This document shows, piece after piece, positions 36,749 to 45,473 of a stretch of 64,000 nt of DNA (its first letter is position 1; every line of letters starts with the position of its first letter). The position numbers and the translations under genes were made by a program. This stretch comes from Gammaproteobacteria bacterium UBA5078 (GTDB lineage Bacteria; Pseudomonadota; Gammaproteobacteria; Pseudomonadales; Pseudohongiellaceae): contig DIAM01000001.1 in assembly GCA_002416505.1 (NCBI GenBank), positions 25,445 through 89,444 of the forward strand. Reading direction: 5' to 3'. The notes beneath the pieces are model-generated. The model worked only from the letters and a program-made list of their open reading frames with translations. It did not search any database and had not been told where the DNA came from.

Positions 36749-37318
36749 CTACATAAACTCGCGAATTTTTTTATCGATCGCCTCTCGAGCCCTGAAGATA
36801 CGTGAGCGCACGGTCCCTACGGGGCAATCCATGATCTGCGTAATGTCCTCATAACTCAGTCCCGAGAACTCACGCAGGCGAAACGCCGTGCGCAGATCCT
36901 CTGGTAGATCCTCGATCGCCTGATCGATCAATGCCTCCAACTTGTCGCGTTGCAGCTGCCCCTCCGGGGTCTCACTCTCGCGCAGCGCCGGAGTATCCTC
37001 AACGAGCTCTGCATCGTCGATATCGAAGTCGGTAGACGGTGGTCGCCTGCCGCGCGATACCAGATAATTCTTCGCCGTATTCACCGCTATTCGATACAGC
37101 CAGGTATAAAAAGCGCTGTCGCCGCGGAATAACTTTAGGGCGCGGTAGGCCTTGATAAAGGCCTCCTGAGTTACATCCTCGACCTCATGGGAGTCTTTCA
37201 CGAAGCGTGAGATCAGCGCGGCCACCTTGTGTTGATAACGCAGCACAAGGAAATCGAATGCCGACTTGTCCCCCGCAAGGACTCGGTCCACCAGTTGCTG
37301 GTCAGTGTCGTGCTTCAT
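36749..37318 (-). CDS. rpoE: RNA polymerase sigma factor RpoE (sigma-E/AlgU)
   Basis: RpoE is the extracytoplasmic-function sigma factor for envelope stress. The 189-residue protein has region 2 (FDFLVLRYQHKVAALISRFV, then EDVTQEAFIKAYRAL and FYTWLYRIAVNTAKNYL, about 19-90). Region 4 (ALPEDLRTAFRLREFSGLSYEDI-like stretch, then CPVGTVRSRIFRAREAI) is at the C-terminus. AGGAGA precedes the ATG. A candidate sigma-E-type promoter lies 70-95 bases upstream, suggesting autoregulation. It is divergent from nadB, as in E. coli and Pseudomonas. Confidence 0.97.
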   Translation of the reverse strand: MKHDTDQQLVDRVLAGDKSAFDFLVLRYQHKVAALISRFVKDSHEVEDVTQEAFIKAYRALKLFRGDSAFYTWLYRIAVNTAKNYLVSRGRRPPSTDFDIDDAELVEDTPALRESETPEGQLQRDKLEALIDQAIEDLPEDLRTAFRLREFSGLSYEDITQIMDCPVGTVRSRIFRAREAIDKKIREFM

Positions 37319-37386
37319 AGCGCACGTCTCCTAACCGTATGCAACTGAACAATAAAAGGGCTAAATAAGCGTAATTTCGTCAAGGA

Positions 37387-37413
37387 ATAGACCACGAGGA
37401 TTAACTTTAGTTC
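37387..37413 (-). promoter_or_regulatory. candidate sigma-E-dependent promoter of rpoE
   Basis: On the minus strand GAACTA (37408-37413) is followed after exactly 16 bases by TCTAT (37387-37391). The sigma-E/AlgU consensus is GAACTT-N16-TCTRA. The element is about 70 bases before the rpoE start codon, as expected for the autoregulatory promoter known in this family. Confidence 0.6.
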
Positions 37414-37555
37414 TGCTAGCGTCGCAAATTTGTAACAAGCCACAGTCTCGATTAGCACTTTCTGCCCACCTGACTGTAATATAGGCCGCTTCGTGAGTCC
37501 GCTGCCTGTTGCGGGGCGTACACACTTCATTCATCAATGACCGAACGCCACGATA

Positions 37556-39226
37556 ATGAGCGCCAACAATACCACAACTGTTTACGACTACGACATATTG
37601 ATCATTGGCAGCGGCGCTGCAGGACTGACACTGGCGTTGAAATCTGCGGATTTCGCCAAAGTGGCCGTCATCAGTAAGGGCGAGTTGAGTCAGGGCGCGA
37701 CCTTCTGGGCGCAGGGCGGAATAGCCGCAGTCTTAGACGATGAAGACAGTATAGAGGACCATATCGCCGACACGCTCGACTCAGGCGCAGGCCTGTGTCA
37801 TCGCGATATGGTAAGCCACGTGGTGGAGAACAGCGGCGCCTGCGTGAAATGGCTAGTAGAGCAAGGCGTTCCATTCACTACGGTGTCACCGGATGAGGCG
37901 AAGGAAGGCGCTGCTCGTGCGCCACTAAAACCAGACAACCTGGCGCCCTTACACCTTACTCAAGAGGGCGGACACAGCCACCGTCGGATTATTCATGCCA
38001 CCGACGCCACGGGTCGCGCGGTGTTTGAGACACTCGCCCATCGTGCGCGACTCAGCCCCAATATCGACCTATTCGAAAACCGTGTCGCGATCGACCTCAT
38101 CACCCGCAAAAAACTGGGCCTAGAGGGCGAGCAATGCGTTGGCGCTTATATCTTCTGCCCTAGCACGGGCAACATTGATTTGTTCAGGGCGCGATTCGTG
38201 ATTCTCGCCACCGGCGGTGCCAGCAAAGCCTATTTGTTCACCACCAACCCCGATGGCGCAACCGGCGATGGCATTGCCATGGCGTGGCGCGCGGGTTGTA
38301 GAGTCGCCAATATGGAGTTCAACCAATTCCATCCCACTTGCCTATACCACCCCCATGCAAAGTCCTTCCTCATCTCCGAGGCACTGCGCGGAGAGGGGGC
38401 ATGGCTAGAGCTCGAAGATGGCACCCGTTTCATGCCGCAATTCGACTCGCGTGGCGAGTTGGCGCCACGCGATATCGTTGCGAGGGCGATCGATCACGAG
38501 ATGAAACGCCTGGGCTGCGATTGCGTCTATCTCAACATCACCCACAAGCCAGCGGCCTTCATCAAAGAGCATTTCCCGAATATCTATTCGCGCTGCTTGA
38601 AGTTTGGCATCGACATTACCAAGGACCGCATCCCGGTAGTGCCGGCCGCCCATTATACCTGCGGCGGCGTGATGGTAGATAAAATGGGACACACGGACCT
38701 GCCCAATCTGTACGCGATCGGCGAGACTACCTTCACCGGTTTACATGGCGCGAATCGCATGGCCAGCAATTCGCTGCTGGAATGTTTCGTCCTAGCCTTC
38801 AGCGCCAGCGACGACATCCGCGCCAAGCTCGCCACGACGCAGCTGACCGAGGACATTCCTGACTGGGACGAGAGCCTCGTAACGCGCTCCAACGAAGAGG
38901 TAGTCGTCTCGCACAACTGGGACGAGTTGCGGCGCTTCATGTGGGCCTATGTGGGCATTGTGCGCAAGGATGAGCGCCTGCAACGGGCCAAGCGACGCAT
39001 CAGCTTACTGGCCCAAGAGACCGACGAGTACTACAAGCATTATATTGTGAGTAAAGACCTATTGGAGCTGCGTAACTTGGTGCTCGTCGCCAGCCTCATT
39101 GTCGAGTGCGCTATCGCCCGCAAGGAGAGTCGCGGTCTGCACTTCACTCTCGACCATCCTGCCCTGCTCGACAAGGCCGAAGACACCATCCTAGTCCCCC
39201 GCAATAGCCTCTTAGCGAAGCCTTAA
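37556..39226 (+). CDS. nadB: L-aspartate oxidase
   Basis: NadB is a flavoenzyme that oxidises aspartate to iminoaspartate, the first step of de novo NAD synthesis. The 556-residue protein shows the FAD motif YDILIIGSGAAGLTLAL (about residues 12-28), the flavin-binding GATFWAQGGIAAV, HRRIIHATDATGRAVFETL and YTCGGVMVDKMGHT, and GLHGANRMASNSLLECFV near residue 395. The C-terminal helical domain is complete. It is divergent from rpoE and ends 3 bases before the convergent ygfX stop. Confidence 0.97.
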   Translation: MSANNTTTVYDYDILIIGSGAAGLTLALKSADFAKVAVISKGELSQGATFWAQGGIAAVLDDEDSIEDHIADTLDSGAGLCHRDMVSHVVENSGACVKWLVEQGVPFTTVSPDEAKEGAARAPLKPDNLAPLHLTQEGGHSHRRIIHATDATGRAVFETLAHRARLSPNIDLFENRVAIDLITRKKLGLEGEQCVGAYIFCPSTGNIDLFRARFVILATGGASKAYLFTTNPDGATGDGIAMAWRAGCRVANMEFNQFHPTCLYHPHAKSFLISEALRGEGAWLELEDGTRFMPQFDSRGELAPRDIVARAIDHEMKRLGCDCVYLNITHKPAAFIKEHFPNIYSRCLKFGIDITKDRIPVVPAAHYTCGGVMVDKMGHTDLPNLYAIGETTFTGLHGANRMASNSLLECFVLAFSASDDIRAKLATTQLTEDIPDWDESLVTRSNEEVVVSHNWDELRRFMWAYVGIVRKDERLQRAKRRISLLAQETDEYYKHYIVSKDLLELRNLVLVASLIVECAIARKESRGLHFTLDHPALLDKAEDTILVPRNSLLAKP

Positions 39227-39229
39227 GAG

Positions 39230-39664
39230 TCAGCCCGGGTCTATCTGCGCATGCCAGCGTAGATAGACCCGCAGCTTGCGCAGCGCATCTGCGTCGCTAG
39301 AGTCCGGCAACAATAGCAGCCAACGCTTCCTGCCCGCCTCCCCGCCCCGCAACTCCCCCTCGAGCGCCTCTTGCTCGAACTCCAGAGGCAGTAGCACCAA
39401 GAATTCGTTGCAATGGCATTGCGCGCCCAGACGCACCGGCACACGTTGGCCGGCGAAGAAGAGTTGCACACCATATTGGTCGAACAGGAGGGCCTCGGGC
39501 TGTGGCGCCACCCTGCGGGCATGCAGGGCGATCAACAGCAACACGGCTATGCGCACGGCGACGGGCCAATCGATATGCCCAACAGCGAGCACGGCGCAGC
39601 CGTATTGCAAGCTACGCAGTGCATACAGCCATCGCGAGTGGCGAAGTGGAAGCCAGATCAGCAT
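39230..39664 (-). CDS. YgfX-family membrane protein
   Basis: The 144-residue protein has two hydrophobic helices close to the N-terminus (about residues 12-30 and 33-50) and a soluble C-terminal part ending LLLPDSSDADALRKLRVYLRW, the hallmark of the YgfX/CptA family. In enterobacteria ygfX is paired with sdhE. It has been described both as a toxin affecting cytoskeletal proteins and as a partner in the SdhE membrane complex; the role here is not settled. The order sdhE-ygfX on the same strand, 32 bases apart, supports the call. Confidence 0.8.
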   Translation of the reverse strand: MLIWLPLRHSRWLYALRSLQYGCAVLAVGHIDWPVAVRIAVLLLIALHARRVAPQPEALLFDQYGVQLFFAGQRVPVRLGAQCHCNEFLVLLPLEFEQEALEGELRGGEAGRKRWLLLLPDSSDADALRKLRVYLRWHAQIDPG

Positions 39665-39696
39665 GCACGCGTCCTTGTGCTCTGTGACCAGTGGAT

Positions 39697-39942
39697 TTAG
39701 CGGGAGGCGCGAATCACGCCGACGATCTTCGTAAGCCCCTCATTCGGTGCGGCGGCACGCAGTACCAGCCAGTTGTATAAGTCTTGATCTTCCTCGTCCA
39801 ATAGTAGCTTGTACAAGGTTTGATCTTCCGTACTTAGTTCACGAAGCACGCCTTCGACAAAAGGCAGTAGCAGCAAGTCCAGCTCGCGCATTCCGCGGCG
39901 GCTATGCCAAGCCAGTTTCTTATACTCAATTTCTGATAACAT
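39697..39942 (-). CDS. sdhE: FAD assembly factor SdhE
   Basis: SdhE promotes covalent attachment of FAD to succinate dehydrogenase and fumarate reductase flavoproteins. The 81-residue protein is all-helical in type and has the essential RGxxE motif as RRGMRELD (about residues 15-22), followed by LLDEEDQDLYNWL. Length and motif match the family (formerly YgfY/DUF339) exactly. It is divergent from ygfZ, with ygfX downstream. Confidence 0.93.
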   Translation of the reverse strand: MLSEIEYKKLAWHSRRGMRELDLLLLPFVEGVLRELSTEDQTLYKLLLDEEDQDLYNWLVLRAAAPNEGLTKIVGVIRASR

Positions 39943-40013
39943 GTGGCAACCTGAATAGGGATAAATGCCTATTCATAATAACCCAAATTCCTGTTTTTAT
40001 CCGGACGCGATCC

Positions 40014-40964
40014 ATGGCATGTACGCTGGCAGACCTCAATAATTTCGACTTGATTGCCGTCAGCGGCGATGAGGCGAATACCTTCCTGCAGGGACAGCTG
40101 AGTTGCAATCTTAGCAAACTCAGCGCGCAGCAAACCCTGCTAGGCACTTACTGTGACCTAAAGGGCCGGGTGATCAGCGACATGCGGGTGCTTTTGCTCG
40201 GGCAAGAGATCTTGCTGCTGTGCCAGTCAGGCATGGGCAACGCGCTGCGCAAGACACTCGACAAGTACATCGTCTTCTCGAAGGCTAAAACGGCACACAA
40301 GACCGCACAGTTCGAGCGTTACGGCCTCTATGGGCCCGATGCGACAAAGACAGTGATCGAGCTTTTCGGCGCAGCGCCTCAGAGTGCCGGCGAGGCGCTG
40401 TGTGTGGAGCAGGCGTGTGTCTACCGACTCCCCGATGCCCAGGCGCGCTACGAGGTCTTGGTCGGGATTGACAACGAAGCCCTCATCGAGCGCATACAAG
40501 ACCTTGGGGTTACCGATGACTTGGAGGAATGGGACCTCGCCGATATTCGCCAGGGGATCGTTCACATCCACCCGGACATTCAGGAAAGCTACACCCCGCA
40601 ACTGCTCAATTATGACCTGACCGGACACATCGATTTCAAGAAAGGCTGCTATACCGGGCAGGAAATTGTGGCACGGATGCATTACCGCGGCACAGCCAAG
40701 AAGCGCCTTTTCCGCGCCTGCGTAGAGGGCATCGCCGCGAGCACAGATTCCTTGCTACTGCATAAGGGAGAGAGTGTAGGTGAGATTGTCAGTGTCGCAC
40801 TGTCAGACTCTGGAAAATTCGAGATGCTGGCGATACTGCCCTGTGAACTGGTAGAGGCAAAAGCGGTCGTGGAATTGCGTAATGGCAGCCTCGAAGGGGG
40901 AGAAAAGCTAAGCGCTACCACGATAACGCTGCTTACTCTCCCCGATCTTGAGCAAAGCTCTTAA
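40014..40964 (+). CDS. ygfZ: tRNA-modifying/folate-binding protein YgfZ
   Basis: YgfZ is a folate-dependent GcvT-like protein that helps maintain Fe-S enzymes such as MiaB. The 316-residue protein carries the signature KKGCYTGQEIVARMHYRG (about residues 218-235) with the conserved Cys, and GTYCDLKGRVISDMRV near the N-terminus. The ATG at 40014 was chosen, since the upstream frame has no family similarity. The stop codon overlaps that of the convergent RND gene in a shared TTAA. Confidence 0.93.
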   Translation: MACTLADLNNFDLIAVSGDEANTFLQGQLSCNLSKLSAQQTLLGTYCDLKGRVISDMRVLLLGQEILLLCQSGMGNALRKTLDKYIVFSKAKTAHKTAQFERYGLYGPDATKTVIELFGAAPQSAGEALCVEQACVYRLPDAQARYEVLVGIDNEALIERIQDLGVTDDLEEWDLADIRQGIVHIHPDIQESYTPQLLNYDLTGHIDFKKGCYTGQEIVARMHYRGTAKKRLFRACVEGIAASTDSLLLHKGESVGEIVSVALSDSGKFEMLAILPCELVEAKAVVELRNGSLEGGEKLSATTITLLTLPDLEQSS

Positions 40965-43900
40965 ACCCGCAAGCCATCAACCGGTGCGGCAACCTGCCCT
41001 TCGTCTTGCTTGCTTTGCATTTTCTTAAGCAGATTCGCCACGGCTTCGGGTGAACTGGTGTTCTTGGCGATCAATTTATAGACCACTGGCACTACAAATA
41101 GTGTCATGAGCGTGGTCATCAATACGCCGGAGAAGATCACGACGCCCAGAAGTATACGACTCTCTGAGCCCGCTCCTGTCGACATGATCAAAGGGATCGC
41201 CCCCATAATAGTCGACAAGGCAGTCATCAGCACCGGGCACAGGCGCAGGTCACAGGCCTCGATTAAGGCCTCGCCAAACTCCATCCCCTCATCACGCAAC
41301 TGATTGGCGAACTCTACGATGAGGATGCCATTCTTACTCGCGATACCCACCAGAACGATGAGACCAATATTGCTATAGAGGTTCAGGCTCCCATCGGTAA
41401 GAAATAGTCCCAGTAGCGCACCGAAGATGGCCAGTGGTACGGTCGTCATGATCACCATGGGGTGCACAAAACTCTCGAACTGGGCGGCTAAAACTAGGAA
41501 CACCATCAACAGCGCCAGACCGAAAATCAACGCGAGCCCTCCACCGGATTCCTTCAGGTCCAAGGACTCACCCTTGTAGTCCACTTGCGCGTAATCAGGC
41601 AACTCCTCGCGCACTATGTTCTCTAGAAACGCCAAGGCTTCTTCCAGCGATGTGCCTGCGCTCAAGCCGGCACTGATGGTGATAGCGCGAACGCGATTGT
41701 AGCGGCTAAGCGTGCTTGGCCCCGAGGTGTTGTCTACGGTGATGACATTACCCAGAGGTATGAGCCTGCCACTAGTGTCGGATCTGACGTAGATATTGGT
41801 CAGGTCGTCTGGAGTGGCGCGCTGAGAATCTTCGGCCTGCAGAATGACGTCATATTCTTCGCCACGGTCTGTGAAGGTAGTGACCCGACTCTCGTTCATC
41901 ATGGCTTGCAATGTTCGCCCTATGGACTGGATCGATACCCCTAGGTCTGCAGCGCGCAATTTGTCCACTTTGATAGTCAATGTGGGCTGGGTTTCTTCGT
42001 AGTCCGACTGCACGCGAGTGAACATTCCACTCTCATTCGCGCGCTGCATCAACATGTCGCGCCACTGCGCTAACTCACTATATTCGCGTCCTCCCAATAC
42101 GAACTGCACCGGCTGACCGCCACCGCCGCGCACCAAACCCGAGCGCATGAAAGTGGAAACTTGCAAGGCGGGATACTGCGCCCACTTCTGATTGAGCTCG
42201 CGCATAATCTGATCGGTCGACATGGTGCGGTCTTGCCACTGCGGCAACGACACAATCGCCATGCCACTGCTCACTCCACCTCCGCCGCCGAAACCTGGCA
42301 CCATCGTGACTACGTTCTCCACGGCACCCGAATCAAGATAAGGCAGCATCTCATCCTGTAAGAGTGCGACCTGCTCCTTCATATACTCAAGGCTCGCGCC
42401 CTCGGGACCTGCGAAACGAGCGAAGAATACCCCTTGGTCCTCGGAAGGCGCGAAGGCGGAGGGTAGTTGCTGAAGCAGCAAGTAAATCGCTACACCCACC
42501 AAGCCCAATACTGCGAAAACCCAACGTGCGTGGCGCAAACATTGCGCCAGCGAATTGTGATAGCCGCGTTGCAACCAGCGGAAAAAACGATCGACATAAC
42601 GCGTCAACCAGCTCTCATGAGCGTTGGCAGTCAGCAACTTGGAAGACATCATCGGCGTCAGAGACAGGGCCAGTATCGTCGAGAAAATAACCGCCGCCCC
42701 TATGGTCACCGCCAATTGATAGAAAATGATCCCCGAACTACCCTCCATGAAAAGCACCGGCACGAATACCGCAATCAACACCGCAGTGGTGGCGATGACG
42801 GCAAACCCGACCTGTCGTGTCCCGTTGAAAGCCGCAAGCAGGGGAGGCTCCCCCGCCTCTACTCGGCGTTGAATGTTTTCGAGCACTACGATCGAGTCAT
42901 CGACAATCAATCCTACACAGAGCACCAGCCCTAATAGAGTTATCAGATTGATCGACATTCCCAAGGCGCCAAGCACCGAGAATGCTGCAACTAGGCAAAC
43001 CGGAATCGTCACCACTGGGATTAGCATGACGCGGAATGACCCTAGAAACATGTAGATAACGAGGCTGACCAGAAGCATCGTCATAAAGATAGTTTCGTAT
43101 ACCGCAGCAATCGAGCTCTCGATGAACGCCGCATCGCTCGATGACGAGATCAGCTGCATATGGGTCGGCAGCGTCGCGCTAATGCGTTCGGACATCGCAG
43201 TGGTGGCCCGCAACACACTTAAACTATTCGCCGTCGACTGTTTAACGATCCCTATACCGACAGACTCAACCCCATTGCCCTGATTAGTGCTACGACTATT
43301 AGCCGAACCGATCTCGACTCGCGCCACCTCGCCCAAGGTGACCAGATGCCCATCGGCCCCACGAGTTATGACGAGGCGCTGAAAATCCTCCGCAGTTTGG
43401 TACACGCGCTCCACCCGCACCGTGAACTCGCGCTCGCTCGAATCGATGCGCCCTGCTGGCAGTTCGAGGTTCTGTCGACGCAGCGCGTTCTCTACATCGA
43501 TAACCGTGAGGCCACGCGCGGTAAGGGCGATGCGATCGAGCCAAACGCGCATCGCAAAGCCGCCATTGCCGCGCAGCTGTACGCTCGCCACGCCATCGAT
43601 CACGGCAAACTGGTCAACGATAAACCGGTTTGCATAGTCGTTGAGTGACAGGAAATCCATCTCAGAACTAGTTAGGCTGAAATTTTGTATGGGGCGAGCT
43701 TCGCTGTCCGCCTTGGCTATTTGCGGTGGCTCGACCTCCTCGGGCAGGGCGCGGGTGACGCGCGAGATCTTATCGCGAATGTCATTGGCCGCTTGGTCGA
43801 TGTCTCTGCCTACGGCGAACTCTACAGACACGCGTGAGCTTCCGTCGCTACTGGACGAGTTGATCGACTCGACCCCTTCTATACCATTGATCTGATCTTC

Positions 43901-44101
43901 GATTAGTTGCGTGATCTGCGTTTCCACCACGTCCGCAGAGGCTCCGGGATAGCTTGTGCTAACGGTGACTATCGGCGGGCTAGTATCGGGATACTCGCGC
44001 AAGGGTAATTGCATGAAAGAGAGCACACCGAAACATATCAACACGAGGCTGATAACGGTGGCAAATACGGGACGCTTTACAGAGACATCGGAAAGAATCA
44101 T
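40961..44101 (-). CDS. RND efflux permease, HAE1/AcrB family
   Basis: This inner-membrane pump component exports drugs or lipophilic compounds using proton motive force. The protein is about 1046 residues with the standard twelve-helix duplicated plan: a first helix (VFATVISLVLICFGVLSFMQLPL), a large periplasmic porter domain, then the helix-4 proton-relay pair DD in LIVDDSIVVLENIQRRV, and a second half of the same design. ATG at 44101 (MILSDVSVKRPVFATV) was chosen over an upstream extension. It lies 26 bases after the adaptor gene. No outer-membrane channel gene adjoins, so a TolC-type partner from elsewhere is presumed. Substrate unknown. Confidence 0.94.
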   Translation of the reverse strand: MILSDVSVKRPVFATVISLVLICFGVLSFMQLPLREYPDTSPPIVTVSTSYPGASADVVETQITQLIEDQINGIEGVESINSSSSDGSSRVSVEFAVGRDIDQAANDIRDKISRVTRALPEEVEPPQIAKADSEARPIQNFSLTSSEMDFLSLNDYANRFIVDQFAVIDGVASVQLRGNGGFAMRVWLDRIALTARGLTVIDVENALRRQNLELPAGRIDSSEREFTVRVERVYQTAEDFQRLVITRGADGHLVTLGEVARVEIGSANSRSTNQGNGVESVGIGIVKQSTANSLSVLRATTAMSERISATLPTHMQLISSSSDAAFIESSIAAVYETIFMTMLLVSLVIYMFLGSFRVMLIPVVTIPVCLVAAFSVLGALGMSINLITLLGLVLCVGLIVDDSIVVLENIQRRVEAGEPPLLAAFNGTRQVGFAVIATTAVLIAVFVPVLFMEGSSGIIFYQLAVTIGAAVIFSTILALSLTPMMSSKLLTANAHESWLTRYVDRFFRWLQRGYHNSLAQCLRHARWVFAVLGLVGVAIYLLLQQLPSAFAPSEDQGVFFARFAGPEGASLEYMKEQVALLQDEMLPYLDSGAVENVVTMVPGFGGGGGVSSGMAIVSLPQWQDRTMSTDQIMRELNQKWAQYPALQVSTFMRSGLVRGGGGQPVQFVLGGREYSELAQWRDMLMQRANESGMFTRVQSDYEETQPTLTIKVDKLRAADLGVSIQSIGRTLQAMMNESRVTTFTDRGEEYDVILQAEDSQRATPDDLTNIYVRSDTSGRLIPLGNVITVDNTSGPSTLSRYNRVRAITISAGLSAGTSLEEALAFLENIVREELPDYAQVDYKGESLDLKESGGGLALIFGLALLMVFLVLAAQFESFVHPMVIMTTVPLAIFGALLGLFLTDGSLNLYSNIGLIVLVGIASKNGILIVEFANQLRDEGMEFGEALIEACDLRLCPVLMTALSTIMGAIPLIMSTGAGSESRILLGVVIFSGVLMTTLMTLFVVPVVYKLIAKNTSSPEAVANLLKKMQSKQDEGQVAAPVDGLRV

Positions 44102-44126
44102 AGGGCCGCCTAGAATGAAGTTAGGT

Positions 44127-45272
44127 TCAAGTAGTGGGAACTGACGCGTCACTGCCGACACGGCGCTCATCCGGACTCGTGCGCTGCGAGCTGGCAGCGT
44201 TTAATACCCGCACGCTCTGCCCGGGGCGCAATTGCGCTAGTCCTTCGGTTACCACCTGATCGCCGACGCTGACGCCATTGATAATCTCGACCACCCCTGG
44301 ACGGCGTCGGCCTATTACAACTTCTACTTGTTTCGCCACATTCGCTTCATCCACGACGAATACGTATTGCTTCCCCGCCCTCGGCACCAGAGCTTGCTCG
44401 GGCAATACGTTTGCCTGAACCGCATTCAAGGCCAGCGTCACCGTCATTAACATGCCGGGGCGCAACACACCCTCGCTATTGTCGATCACTGCGCGAACTT
44501 GAACCGAGCGTGTGACCGGATCTATGCGCGAGCCGATGACCTGCACGACGCCATCGAACTGCCGACCACGGTACACGATGCTCTCGGCGCGAATTGTCTG
44601 ACCGCTCGCTATCTGCGCCAAATAGGCCTCGGCAATACTGAAGTCGAGCTTGATGACGGAGATATCATCGAGGGTCGTAATGATCGTATTGGGAGAAACG
44701 AGGGACCCCTCGCTGACATTGCGAAAGCCGAGCACCCCTGAAAAAGGCGCGCGGATAAGGCGATCGTCCATCGCCACGATCACACCCTCTAGGCGGGCCT
44801 GTGCAGTCTCCGCACGAGTCCTGGCCGCATCCAGATCGGTTGCTGAGATCAGATTATCGCCATTGAGAGTCCGTAGTCGCTCGAATTGGCGCACGGCCTC
44901 GTCGGCCGTTGACTGAGCCTCGGACAGCCGCGCTGTCTCCGAGGCATTGGTCAGCTCTACTAGTATGTCACCGGCGCGCACTAGATCGCCGTCTTGGAAA
45001 CCCACACGACTGATGGTGTCGGAGACTTTTGGCGTCAGATTGACTGACTCGTTCGCCACCGCGGTGCCAACGGACTCGACCTGATCGAACATCAGTTGCT
45101 GCGAGACTTGCGTAACATTGACCGATGCACCGCCGCCGGCACCCCCGCGGGCGAAGGGGGAGCTAGCGCCACCTAGTTCCTTTTCCTGTACTTTGCTTAC
45201 AACAGCAGCACTTAGACCAATTAATGCAAGCACAAAGACACAAACGAGGGGATGCCGTAAAAGAAATTTCAA
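44127..45272 (-). CDS. RND efflux periplasmic adaptor subunit (membrane fusion protein)
   Basis: The adaptor links the RND pump to an outer-membrane channel. The protein is about 381 residues: one N-terminal anchor helix (HPLVCVFVLALIGLSAAVV), a Gly/Ala-rich linker and a barrel-sandwich/lipoyl half (VNLTPKVSDTISRVGFQDGDLVRAGDILVEL). A short coiled-coil hairpin, the second lipoyl half (IRAPFSGVLGFRNVSEGSLV) and beta-barrel and membrane-proximal domains follow. A TTG at 45272 has GGAG 8 bases upstream and is preferred; a GTG at 45293 is the alternative. It is the first gene of the pair. Confidence 0.92.
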   Translation of the reverse strand: MKFLLRHPLVCVFVLALIGLSAAVVSKVQEKELGGASSPFARGGAGGGASVNVTQVSQQLMFDQVESVGTAVANESVNLTPKVSDTISRVGFQDGDLVRAGDILVELTNASETARLSEAQSTADEAVRQFERLRTLNGDNLISATDLDAARTRAETAQARLEGVIVAMDDRLIRAPFSGVLGFRNVSEGSLVSPNTIITTLDDISVIKLDFSIAEAYLAQIASGQTIRAESIVYRGRQFDGVVQVIGSRIDPVTRSVQVRAVIDNSEGVLRPGMLMTVTLALNAVQANVLPEQALVPRAGKQYVFVVDEANVAKQVEVVIGRRRPGVVEIINGVSVGDQVVTEGLAQLRPGQSVRVLNAASSQRTSPDERRVGSDASVPTT

Positions 45273-45473
45273 AATGACGTTCTCCGTGCCCACAGGGCAG
45301 TGACAAAAGGATCGGAACTATCCGCCCAGGGTAAAGTGGCATTAAAAGCGACGATAGAGCGCAAGCGAGTAAGCGACTCAGGAGCAAAGACCGCCCCGCT
45401 AGGATGTATTCTCACAAAGGAATATTACGCCGCAGTCTTCTACGTGGATTACTTCGATTTCCGTCGCGAAATT

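Noticed and set aside
37315..37530. A 71-codon frame upstream of rpoE on the minus strand
   Set aside because: It covers the promoter region, lacks family features and overlaps the rpoE start; more likely untranslated leader.
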